Below are positions 33,751 to 41,034 of a stretch of 41,034 nt of DNA, piece after piece. A model generated the notes under the pieces. It worked only from the letters and a program-made list of their open reading frames with translations. It ran no database searches and had not been told where the DNA came from. Within the stretch, counting starts at the first letter, position 1. The number at the start of each line of letters is the position of its first letter. Source of the stretch: an uncultured Alphaproteobacteria bacterium (GTDB lineage Bacteria > Pseudomonadota > Alphaproteobacteria > HIMB59); contig CACBZW010000003.1 of NCBI GenBank assembly GCA_902543855.1, forward strand, positions 1 to 41,034, written 5' to 3'. The position numbers and the translations under genes were made by a program.

Positions 33751-35388
33751 ATGAGCGAAGTGCAGAGAGAAGAATTAAATTACGATGTTGTAATAGTTGG
33801 AGCTGGTCCAGCTGGTTTATCAACAGCAATTAAACTAAAACAACTCGATACAAATTTGTCTATTTGTGTACTAGAAAAAGCATCTGAAGTCGGAGCTCAT
33901 ATTTTAAGTGGTAATGTTTTTGAAACTAAGGCTTTAGATGAACTCATTCCAAATTGGAAAGAACTAAATAGTCCAATCAGTACATCAGTAACATCAGAGG
34001 ATTTTTTATTTTATACAAAAACCAAAAGTATGAAGGTGCCAAACTTTTTTTTACCAAATGTTTTAAAAAATCATGGAAATTACATTATTAGCTTATCTAA
34101 TCTTTGCAAATGGTTAGGTGAATTTGCCGAAAACTTAGGAGTAGAGATTTTTCCAGGATTTGCAGCTAGTAAATTACTTTATGATAATGATCAAAAGGTA
34201 GCTGGTGTTCAAACAGGTGATATGGGTTTAGACAAAGATTTTAAACCTAAAGATAATTATGAACCTGGGATTAATATCAAAGGTAAAGTTACAGTTTTGT
34301 CAGAGGGATGTAGAGGTCACCTAGGAAAAGAAGTTCTTAAAAAATTTAATTTAGACTCCAACAACAAATCTCCTCAACAATACGGTATAGGCTTTAAAGA
34401 AATTTGGGAGATCAACTCTGAAAATCACCAACTTGGTAAAGTTTCACATAGTGTGGGATGGCCTCTTGAAAGTGATACTTATGGAGGTAGTTTTTGTTAT
34501 CATGCTGAAAATAATCAAATATACCTAGGTTACGTAATCGGTTTGGATTATAAAAATCCATACCTTTCTCCTTATGATGAATTTCAACAGTTTAAAACTC
34601 ACCCTGATATCAAAAAATTATTAGATGGTGGTAAAAGAATTTCTTATGGAGCAAGAGCTCTAATAGAGGGAGGATTGCAGAGCCTTCCACAAATGTATAT
34701 GCCTGGGGCATTATTGATAGGATGTGATGCAGGCACTCTAAATATGCCAAAAATTAAAGGATCACATACCGCAATGAAAAGTGGAATAATTGCTGCAGAA
34801 GTCATCAATGATCACATAAATAGTAATAAAGAACTGTCAGAGTATGAGTCAAAATTTAAAAAGTCATGGGTATTTGAAGAATTATACAAAGCAAGAAATG
34901 TAAAGCCCAGTTTTCAATGGGGCCTTATACCTGCAATGATTTTTACTGGATTAGATCAAAAAATATTTGGAGGTAAACTTCCCTTTACCCTTCAACATAA
35001 GCACGCTGATCATGAATCTTTGGTCCCAGCTAAAAAAGCAAAAAAAATTACCTATCCTAAATATGATGGTGTTATTACTTTTGATAAACCCAGCTCAGTT
35101 TATCTATCAGGAACTAACCACGCAGATGATCAACCTAATCATTTGTTACTTAATGATAAAGATCTGTCAACTAATTTTACTATTGAAGAATACGACGAAC
35201 CTGCCCAAAGGTATTGCCCCGCAGGTGTGTATGAAGTTGAATTTGATAATGACCTACAAAAAAAAGTTTTAAAAATTAATTCTCAAAATTGTATTCACTG
35301 TAAGACATGTGATATTAAAGAACCCTCTCAAAATATTGAGTGGGTAACTCCTGAGGGTGGGGGTGGACCTATTTACTCTGGGACCTAA
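33751..35388 (+). CDS. Electron transfer flavoprotein-ubiquinone oxidoreductase
   Basis: The 545-residue flavo-iron-sulfur protein has FAD motif VVIVGAGPAGLSTAIKL near residue 13 and the ubiquinone-region segments typical of ETF-QO. A C-terminal 4Fe-4S cluster has four cysteines, one in RYCPAGVYE and three in NCIHCKTCDIKEP, followed by WVTPEGGGGP. It passes electrons from ETF to ubiquinone at the inner membrane. Its stop interlocks with that of the convergent unknown gene in CTAA. Confidence 0.96.
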   Translation: MSEVQREELNYDVVIVGAGPAGLSTAIKLKQLDTNLSICVLEKASEVGAHILSGNVFETKALDELIPNWKELNSPISTSVTSEDFLFYTKTKSMKVPNFFLPNVLKNHGNYIISLSNLCKWLGEFAENLGVEIFPGFAASKLLYDNDQKVAGVQTGDMGLDKDFKPKDNYEPGINIKGKVTVLSEGCRGHLGKEVLKKFNLDSNNKSPQQYGIGFKEIWEINSENHQLGKVSHSVGWPLESDTYGGSFCYHAENNQIYLGYVIGLDYKNPYLSPYDEFQQFKTHPDIKKLLDGGKRISYGARALIEGGLQSLPQMYMPGALLIGCDAGTLNMPKIKGSHTAMKSGIIAAEVINDHINSNKELSEYESKFKKSWVFEELYKARNVKPSFQWGLIPAMIFTGLDQKIFGGKLPFTLQHKHADHESLVPAKKAKKITYPKYDGVITFDKPSSVYLSGTNHADDQPNHLLLNDKDLSTNFTIEEYDEPAQRYCPAGVYEVEFDNDLQKKVLKINSQNCIHCKTCDIKEPSQNIEWVTPEGGGGPIYSGT

Positions 35389-35876
35389 TTAAAGTCGTAT
35401 TCAAAGTTTTGCGAAGTTGCATTGATATTTACTAATTTAGCACCGTGCTTTATGTGAAAATGTGTTGCAATAGGTGTCAAAGGAGAAAGTGTGATAAAGC
35501 GATCTATATTTTTCATCTCATCTTTAACAAGCTTTTTTGTTGTAAAAATAGTTTGTTTACCTGCTCCTCTTTTTCTTGACCAAACAGTATAGGCTACAGC
35601 AATGTTTGCGTTTTTTTCATGAAAAGCATTTTTGCTCATTAAGTCTAATTCTTTCATTGTTTGTGGTACATCGTTACAGAATGCTAGACAAATAAAACCC
35701 TCTACATCTTCATTAGATTTTAATCCATAAATCTTGCGGCCATACGATGTGCGAAATTCATTGTCAATGTCTGGTCTAATTGGATCTTCGCTAGTATCCA
35801 CTGAGTCTAGCTCAACTAATTCTGCCTTTGAAAGCCAACTAAAAAAATTACTTAATTTATTTTTGAATTTTTCCAA
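35385..35876 (-). CDS. Conserved protein of unknown function
   Basis: The 163-residue product is not securely recognised. The C-terminal part (SRKRGAGKQTIFTTKKL, then DRFITLSPLTPIATHFHIKHGAKLV) vaguely recalls an acyltransferase (GNAT) core or the C-terminal region of malonyl-CoA decarboxylase. The TLSP and HFHIKHGA segments look like conserved active-site-like blocks. The N-terminal 40 residues look amphipathic and charged. The ATG lies 1 bp after the acyl-CoA dehydrogenase stop, so a shared operon and possibly acyl-CoA-related work are likely. Confidence 0.7.
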   Translation of the reverse strand: MEKFKNKLSNFFSWLSKAELVELDSVDTSEDPIRPDIDNEFRTSYGRKIYGLKSNEDVEGFICLAFCNDVPQTMKELDLMSKNAFHEKNANIAVAYTVWSRKRGAGKQTIFTTKKLVKDEMKNIDRFITLSPLTPIATHFHIKHGAKLVNINATSQNFEYDFN

Positions 35877-35877
35877 A

Positions 35878-37641
35878 TTACAACCATTGATGTTTCATAG
35901 CTAAAACATCTTCATCACCATGTAAAATTATGGAAGCTAAACTATCAATTTTTGGCAAAATACTTGATACATAAATACTTGATGTAGCTATTTTTGCATC
36001 CAGAAATTCATTATCAATTTCGCCTTTATCTTTTAATTCGAGTGATTTTTTGGCAGTTTTAATCATCATCCAACCCCCAAAAATATAACCTAACATCATT
36101 AAATAATTAACACTAGATACAGCAGGTCTTTTTTTATTGTTAGAAGTAGAAACAATGTGTTCAACAACTTTTTTTGCAGAGTCAATTGAACTATCCATTT
36201 TTTTACAAAACTCTTTTAAACGATCTGAACTCGCAGATGCTTCTGTATCAGTTTTAATTTCATCAATTAATTCTAATATGCTTTTACCATTGTCTCTAAG
36301 CGTCTTCCTAAAAACTAAATCATTTGCTTGAATTGCAGTGGTGCCCTCGTATATAGGGAGAATTCTTGCATCTCTATAATGTTGTGCGATACCTGTTTCT
36401 TCAATAAAACCCATTCCACCATGAATTTGAATAGCATTTGATGTAATCTCTAGTGACCTTTCAGTCAACCACCCTTTAATAATAGGTATCATTAAAGATG
36501 ATTTTGTTTCCCAATATTCACTCTCTTCTGACTTAGTCATATCCAAAGTAAAAGCTCCATAAATTGCAAGAGCTCTCATAGCTTCGATTTCTGATTTCAT
36601 AGTCGAGGACAATCGAAGCACATCTGGGTGATGAATAATAGGATCGCCTTTCTGACCATCAATTGGAACTCCTTGAACTCTATCAAAGGCATACATTTTA
36701 GATTGCTGGTAAGCTCTTTCAGAAACAGCAAGTCCCTGCACTCCAACTGAGAACCTCGCATGGTTCATCATTTCGAACATAATATTTAGACCCTGATTTT
36801 CTTCTCCAACCAAATAACCAATAGCTCCATCCTGTTCACCAAACTGTAAAACTGCAGTAGGAGAACCTTTAACACCAAGTTTTTTTTCAATGGACAAACA
36901 GGTTACATCATTTTTTTTACCGATACTGCCGTCATCATTTGGAATAAATTTAGGAACAAGAAAAACAGAAATACCTTTATTGCCCTCTGGCGCTTCAGGT
37001 GTTCTGGCTAAAACCAAATGAATAATATTCTCAGATAAATCATGTTCTCCATAGGTAATATAAATTTTTTGTCCATAAATTTTATAATGACCATTTTCTT
37101 TTATAGCTTTAGTTTTAATCGTAGACAGGTCTGTTCCCGATTGTGGTTCAGTTAAATTCATTGTACCTGTCCAATGACCTGATGCTAATTTTGGTATATA
37201 GAAACTTTTTTGATCTTCTGATGCAGATTTTTGCAGCGCATATATCAAACCTTGTGTTAATAGATGGCAAAGCGCCAATGACATATTAGAACTATGCCAA
37301 ATCTCATTAACAGCGGCAGATAAAGTTACTGGTATCTGCTGACCACCAAATTTTTCTTTGGCCTCTAAGCCAAACCACCCACCATCTCTTAAACTCTCAT
37401 AAGCCTCTTTGTAGCCTTTAGGAGTCACGACTTCACCAGTATCGAGTCTTTTTGATCCCTCATGGTCTCCTGATAGGTTACAAGGGTCTAACACTTCAGA
37501 GGCTATTTTTCCTGCCTCTTCAAGAACAGCTTCAACTAAATCATCAGAAAATTCAGAATAATCACTAACTTTATTTAGTTTGCCTAAATCTATAAGATTT
37601 TTAATTACAAAATTTAAATCTTTAATTGGAGCTTCGTACAT
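35878..37641 (-). CDS. Acyl-CoA dehydrogenase, DmdC-like
   Basis: The 587-residue enzyme is longer than standard acyl-CoA dehydrogenases (about 380) and resembles the DmdC group (3-methylmercaptopropionyl-CoA dehydrogenase). It has the MYEAPIKDLNFV start, MNLTEPQSGTDLS at the flavin site, HGGMGFIEETGIAQHYRDARILPIYEGTTAIQANDL with the catalytic glutamate in YEGTTA, and a C-terminal helical extension. Family members serve DMSP demethylation or general long/branched acyl-CoA oxidation, feeding ETF. No dmdA, dmdB or dmdD is present here, so the substrate is open. It lies 3 bp downstream of alr. Confidence 0.85.
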   Translation of the reverse strand: MYEAPIKDLNFVIKNLIDLGKLNKVSDYSEFSDDLVEAVLEEAGKIASEVLDPCNLSGDHEGSKRLDTGEVVTPKGYKEAYESLRDGGWFGLEAKEKFGGQQIPVTLSAAVNEIWHSSNMSLALCHLLTQGLIYALQKSASEDQKSFYIPKLASGHWTGTMNLTEPQSGTDLSTIKTKAIKENGHYKIYGQKIYITYGEHDLSENIIHLVLARTPEAPEGNKGISVFLVPKFIPNDDGSIGKKNDVTCLSIEKKLGVKGSPTAVLQFGEQDGAIGYLVGEENQGLNIMFEMMNHARFSVGVQGLAVSERAYQQSKMYAFDRVQGVPIDGQKGDPIIHHPDVLRLSSTMKSEIEAMRALAIYGAFTLDMTKSEESEYWETKSSLMIPIIKGWLTERSLEITSNAIQIHGGMGFIEETGIAQHYRDARILPIYEGTTAIQANDLVFRKTLRDNGKSILELIDEIKTDTEASASSDRLKEFCKKMDSSIDSAKKVVEHIVSTSNNKKRPAVSSVNYLMMLGYIFGGWMMIKTAKKSLELKDKGEIDNEFLDAKIATSSIYVSSILPKIDSLASIILHGDEDVLAMKHQWL

Positions 37642-37644
37642 AGC

Positions 37645-38733
37645 TTATATATATACTTTTCTTAAGTTCCTGCCTAAAGAAATTAAAATCTCGTGTTCAT
37701 TAGTCCCAGTTTCGTATGCAATTCTTTCATATGGTTGATTACTTCCAATTATTTCGACAGGTTTGCCCAGATACAATTTGTTATTGGGAACTTTAGACAC
37801 ATCAATCGTAATCAAGTCCATTGAAACTCTTCCTAAAATTCTACATTGATATTTATCTAAATAAACAGATGCTTTATTACTTCCGCTTCTAAGAAATCCA
37901 TCAGAGTAACCAAAATCTATGGTTGCAACTTTTAAGTCTTTTTTAAGTTTATAAGTCTGGCTGTAGCCAATTGAATTTCCTTTTCTGATATTTTGAATTT
38001 GTAATATAGGTGAGTAAATACTCATAACCTGTCTTAGGTTAAATCTTTTTTTATAGAAAGGATTAATTCCGTATAAACTTTTTCCAGGCCTTACATAATT
38101 TAAATGATACTGCTTTCCTAAAAAAATCCCAGATGAATTAGCAATACTTAAAGGTAAGTTAAAATTTTTATTTAGGTCAATAAGTTTATTTAATTGTTTA
38201 CTAGACTCATTTTTTTTTAAATCATCTGCAGAAGATAGGTGAGACATTAAAAAAATAATATTCTTTTTATCGATTAAATTTGAATATTTTTCAAGTTCAC
38301 TAGCTTGAAATCCAAGACGATTCATTCCAGTATCAATATGCAAAACATACTTAAGTTTTTGTGAAGTTTTTAATAAAGATAATTGATCGACATTATTAAT
38401 AATAGGAATTATTTTATATTTTTTTATTTCTTTTAAATCATTGTTTGAAATCACACCTGATAAAAGGTAAATATTTATACTCTTAAAATTTTCTCTCAGC
38501 TTGATAGCATCATCTAACCTAGCAACATAAAAATCTTTACATTTATTTGTTTTTAATATTTTACAACATTCCAAAAGGCCGTGCCCATAGCCATCACCTT
38601 TTATTACGCTTATAATCTTTGAATTACCTGAAAACTTATCGATTTGCCTGTAATTATGCGACAGATTTTCTTTACTCACAAAAATCATTTTTTTATTGAT
38701 TTTTTGGTTTTTTTTAAAGACTAGTTGTTTCAT
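37645..38733 (-). CDS. alr: Alanine racemase
   Basis: The 362-residue PLP enzyme has the cofactor lysine K45 in SVIKGDGYGHGLLE, the second catalytic residue Y257 in NSIGYSQTYKL, HIDTGMNRLGF and YVRPGKSLYGINP. It supplies D-alanine for peptidoglycan. A second in-frame ATG at residue 16 (MIFVSKENL) would fit the usual N-terminal length better, so the start is uncertain. It heads a minus-strand operon with the acyl-CoA dehydrogenase and the unknown gene. Confidence 0.93.
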   Translation of the reverse strand: MKQLVFKKNQKINKKMIFVSKENLSHNYRQIDKFSGNSKIISVIKGDGYGHGLLECCKILKTNKCKDFYVARLDDAIKLRENFKSINIYLLSGVISNNDLKEIKKYKIIPIINNVDQLSLLKTSQKLKYVLHIDTGMNRLGFQASELEKYSNLIDKKNIIFLMSHLSSADDLKKNESSKQLNKLIDLNKNFNLPLSIANSSGIFLGKQYHLNYVRPGKSLYGINPFYKKRFNLRQVMSIYSPILQIQNIRKGNSIGYSQTYKLKKDLKVATIDFGYSDGFLRSGSNKASVYLDKYQCRILGRVSMDLITIDVSKVPNNKLYLGKPVEIIGSNQPYERIAYETGTNEHEILISLGRNLRKVYI

Positions 38734-38771
38734 ATCATGGATTTTTAGGCTTCAACCTTGTTGTCTTATGC

Positions 38772-38805
38772 CCTATATTACTTCTACTATTATAATAGAT
38801 ATAGG
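38772..38805 (+). promoter_or_regulatory. Nested dyad in the proX leader covering the ribosome site
   Basis: CCTATAT (38772-38778) pairs with ATATAGG (38799-38805), which includes the first bases of the AGGAGG ribosome site. Between them, CTATTATAATAG (38787-38798) is a perfect 12-base palindrome containing TATAAT. It could be a leader hairpin hiding the ribosome site, an operator around the -10 box, or both. The sequence alone does not decide. Confidence 0.4.
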
Positions 38806-38813
38806 AGGAGTAA

Positions 38814-39755
38814 ATGAAAAAATTTATTTCATTATTTTATGCTCTAGTCTTATTTGCTGGTTTTACAACTGTAGCTAAAGCAGCAGATCCGATTAGAATA
38901 CCAGTTTTAAACTGGTCTAGCCAAATCGTTATGGCGAACGTTATGGCACAAGCTTTTGAAGAGCTTGGTTATGATGTTGAATTAGTCCCTGCTGAGTCAG
39001 CAACAAGATATGAAGCTGTCAGAGTAGGTGAACTTCACGTTGCTCACGAAACATGGGAGTCAACAATGGCTCTGCCTTTTTATGAAGCTATGGATAAAGG
39101 TGGATTAATTGATGCTGGAAGTCACGACCTTATTACTTTTGAAGAAATGGGTGTTCCTAACTGGGTAATCGAAGATGGATTATGTCCTGGTCTTCCAAGC
39201 TGGGAAGCACTTAAATCTCCAGAGTGTGCAGCAAACTTTGCAACACCAGACTCTGAAGGTAAAGGTAGATGGTTAGAAGGTCCTTATGAGTGGCACACAG
39301 AAGTTATGCCTAACAGACTTAAAGGTCTTGGTATAGATGATTTATGGATGGTAAAATTTGCAGGTACTGCAGATGCATTATGGGCTGAATTAGAAGCAGC
39401 TAAAAAAGAAGGAAGAGGCACAATTATCTTTAACTGGTCTCCAAACTTTACAGATGCAGCTGGTTTTACTTTCATTGATTTTCCTCCATACTTCGAGGGA
39501 TGTAGATTAGAACAAGGTGGTTCTTTAGAGACTACTGGTTGTGGTTCTCCAAAAGGTTGGCTTAAAAAAGCTGCTCACATTAAGTTCCCAATCACTCATA
39601 CATCTGCATATAAGTTCTATACAAAAATGGAATTTACAGCACCTAACATTGGTGAAATGGCAAACTACGTTGACAACGAAGGCATGACTCATGCTGAAGC
39701 TGCAACTGCATATATTGCAAATAATAGAGATCAAATCGATCTATTTATGAAGTAA
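38814..39755 (+). CDS. proX: Glycine betaine/proline ABC transporter substrate-binding protein
   Basis: The 313-residue protein has a signal peptide (MKKFISLFYALVLFAGF, likely cut after AKA near residue 23) and the OpuAC-type fold. IPVLNWSSQIVMANVMAQAFEELGYDVELV begins the first lobe. AHETWESTMALPFYEA and many tryptophans are available to cage the quaternary amine. AGGAGG lies just before the ATG. It is the periplasmic receptor of the proXVW system, and a strong hairpin follows the gene. Betaine, proline betaine or DMSP are candidate ligands. Confidence 0.9.
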   Translation: MKKFISLFYALVLFAGFTTVAKAADPIRIPVLNWSSQIVMANVMAQAFEELGYDVELVPAESATRYEAVRVGELHVAHETWESTMALPFYEAMDKGGLIDAGSHDLITFEEMGVPNWVIEDGLCPGLPSWEALKSPECAANFATPDSEGKGRWLEGPYEWHTEVMPNRLKGLGIDDLWMVKFAGTADALWAELEAAKKEGRGTIIFNWSPNFTDAAGFTFIDFPPYFEGCRLEQGGSLETTGCGSPKGWLKKAAHIKFPITHTSAYKFYTKMEFTAPNIGEMANYVDNEGMTHAEAATAYIANNRDQIDLFMK

Positions 39756-39768
39756 TATTTCCAATTTG

Positions 39769-39796
39769 AATTCCTCCCTCTTTTGAGGGGGGAATT
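39769..39796 (+). terminator. Strong intercistronic hairpin between proX and proV
   Basis: AATTCCTCCCTC and GAGGGGGGAATT form a 12-bp stem with one G-U pair and a TTTT loop, followed by AATTTTATTTTA. It resembles an intrinsic terminator, but proV follows at once on the same strand. It probably acts as a partial terminator or as a 3' stabiliser, so that proX is made in excess over proV and proW. Confidence 0.7.
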
Positions 39797-39822
39797 AATT
39801 TTATTTTAGGAAAGATTAATTT

Positions 39823-40836
39823 ATGTCACCCACTATCAGCTGTTCATCTGTCTATAAAATTTTTGGTAATAACGCTCAGACACTTTTATCTGAAAGTGGA
39901 GGGAATGTAGACGCCAAAAAATTTCAAGAAGCAGGTTGCATAGTTGGCGTTAACAATGCTTCTTTTGATGTAAACCAGGGAGAAATGCTTGTAGTTATGG
40001 GTCTCTCCGGATCAGGAAAATCAACATTACTTAGGTGTATATCTAGACTAACAGACGCAACTTCTGGTAAAATTTTAATTGATGGTGAGGATATTTGCTT
40101 AATGAATAATAAGCAACTAATCGAACTAAGAAGAGAAAAGATGGGAATGGTATTTCAAAATTTCGCTCTTCTTCCACATAAAACAGTTTTAGAAAATATT
40201 GCTTTTCCGCTACAAGTAAAAGGAGTCACTACTGAAAATAGTATTCATAAAGCACTTGAAATGGTTGAACTTGTAGGCCTAAAGGGTAGAGAAAATTACT
40301 TTCCAAGAGAACTCTCTGGTGGACAGCAACAAAGAGTTGGAATTGCGCGGTCATTAGCAGTTGAACCTGATATTTGGTTTTTAGATGAACCTTTCTCCGC
40401 ACTTGATCCTCTAATTAGAAAAGAAATGCAAGACGAGTTTTTGAGACTCCAGTCTGTTTTGAATAAAACAATTATGTTTGTCACTCATGACTTTGACGAA
40501 GCATTAAGGCTTGCTGACAGAATAGCTATTATGAAAGATGGAATAATAGAACAATTAGATAAACCAGATAATATAGTTTTAAATCCTGCTACTGACTATG
40601 TTAGGAAATTTACTGAGGATGTCCCTCGTGAAAAAGTATTGAAGATAGAGTCAATCATGGATGCCTCTGATCCACATGCCTCCGGAGAAATAGCTGTTAA
40701 AAAAGATGATATTATAGAAACCGTAGCAGAAAAAATTTTAAATAGTAAAGAAATTATTAAAGTTGTTGATGATAAAAATTCAGTAGTTGGCTCTATAAAC
40801 CCTTCTAAAGTTATAAAAGTTTTATTCGGTGGATAA
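39823..40836 (+). CDS. proV: Glycine betaine/proline ABC transporter ATP-binding protein
   Basis: The 337-residue ATPase has Walker A GLSGSGKST (about 60-68), the signature LSGGQQQR, Walker B IWFLDEP and the switch histidine in FVTHDFDEA. As in ProV/OpuAA, the N-terminus has an extra insert (SVYKIFGNNAQTLLSESGG) before the core. A shortened CBS-like tail follows from about residue 265, with only about 70 residues, so probably one CBS repeat rather than two. It ends with an 8-bp overlap with proW. Confidence 0.92.
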   Translation: MSPTISCSSVYKIFGNNAQTLLSESGGNVDAKKFQEAGCIVGVNNASFDVNQGEMLVVMGLSGSGKSTLLRCISRLTDATSGKILIDGEDICLMNNKQLIELRREKMGMVFQNFALLPHKTVLENIAFPLQVKGVTTENSIHKALEMVELVGLKGRENYFPRELSGGQQQRVGIARSLAVEPDIWFLDEPFSALDPLIRKEMQDEFLRLQSVLNKTIMFVTHDFDEALRLADRIAIMKDGIIEQLDKPDNIVLNPATDYVRKFTEDVPREKVLKIESIMDASDPHASGEIAVKKDDIIETVAEKILNSKEIIKVVDDKNSVVGSINPSKVIKVLFGG

Positions 40837-41034
40837 GAATTATTTAAATATCATTAGATCTTCAAAACCAGCTCAGTTTGGTATTTTATTAATTGTATTT
40901 TTGCTTTTATACAATTTAGTTCCACATAATGAGGGTAACTATCTTTGGAGACTTCCCTCTTTATTAGCTTTCATACCAATTAAGTTAAATGAGATTATAT
41001 ATGCAGCTTTATATGAATGGTTTCCTCTCAAAGT
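40829..41034 (+). CDS. proW: Glycine betaine/proline ABC transporter permease, N-terminal fragment
   Basis: This ORF is missing from the track because it runs off the window. Starting at GTG 40829 it reads VDKNYLNIIRSSKPAQFG, then a first membrane helix (ILLIVFLLLYNLV), then PHNEGNYLWRLPSLLAFIPIKLNEIIYAALYEWFPLK, open to the last base. Position directly after proV, an 8-bp overlap and the helix pattern support ProW. The GTG start lacks a clear ribosome site, so translational coupling to proV is likely. Confidence 0.75.
   Translation, partial: MDKNYLNIIRSSKPAQFGILLIVFLLLYNLVPHNEGNYLWRLPSLLAFIPIKLNEIIYAALYEWFPLK

Noticed and set aside
1-41034. Mobile elements, CRISPR, phage or defence genes
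   Set aside because: No transposase, integrase, direct-repeat array, tRNA attachment site or defence gene was seen. The window looks like stable core and metabolic DNA.

Overview
The window reads as a piece of a streamlined, AT-rich marine alphaproteobacterial chromosome, most likely Pelagibacterales (SAR11) or a similar low-GC group such as HIMB59 or AEGEAN-169. This lineage call is inferred from gene content and base composition, not from a phylogeny. The supporting signs are an ATP synthase zeta (DUF1476) gene, osmolyte uptake and catabolism genes (betaine-homocysteine methyltransferase, dimethylglycine dehydrogenase, ProXVW), a DmdC-like acyl-CoA dehydrogenase, a TPP riboswitch on a sodium-symporter/thiMED operon with no thiC in view, and very tight packing with interlocking stop codons. 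There are no rRNA or tRNA genes, CRISPR arrays, insertion sequences or phage genes.

Layout. 1-2195 (-): a quinone oxidoreductase overlapping sucC. 2345-6078 (+): a tripartite tricarboxylate transporter (tctC, tctB, tctA) followed directly by a GntR/FCD regulator. 6142-10026 (+): a thiamine-diphosphate enzyme of the ILVBL/2-hydroxyacyl-CoA lyase type, a formyl-CoA:oxalate CoA-transferase (YfdW-like), and a stand-alone protein like the 10-formyl-THF hydrolase domain. 10036-17299 (+): a ten-gene Mrp-type cation/proton antiporter cluster. 17300-22119: chorismate mutase, a LOG-family protein, a glutamine amidotransferase, an EamA exporter, glyoxalase I, the ATPase zeta subunit and mmsA. 22161-25882 (+): TPP riboswitch and thiamin salvage operon. 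26027-28025: cspA, djlA and a BHMT-type methyltransferase. 28148-35388: a small-molecule kinase, dimethylglycine/sarcosine dehydrogenase, a Nudix hydrolase, and etfB, etfA and ETF-ubiquinone oxidoreductase. 35385-38733 (-): an unknown protein, a DmdC-like dehydrogenase and alanine racemase. 38814-41034 (+): proX, proV and a proW cut by the window end.

The most interesting part is 2179-10026. A 17-bp palindrome, TKGTATACATTATACMA, occurs twice: once between the divergent qor-sucC and tctCBA-gntR units, and once between gntR and the lyase/CoA-transferase operon. The GntR protein encoded between the two sites is the natural candidate to bind both. The enzymes suggest a formyl-CoA cycle. The CoA-transferase would move CoA from formyl-CoA to an imported oxalate or 2-hydroxy acid, the lyase would regenerate formyl-CoA plus CO2 or an aldehyde, and the third enzyme would drain or transfer the formyl group. 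The substrate is not proven by sequence.

A second theme is methylated-amine use. ProXVW imports glycine betaine, BHMT removes the first methyl, the dehydrogenase oxidises dimethylglycine (and/or sarcosine), and ETF plus ETF-QO pass the electrons to ubiquinone. The Mrp cluster and the ATPase zeta gene fit an organism managing sodium and proton gradients with few genes.
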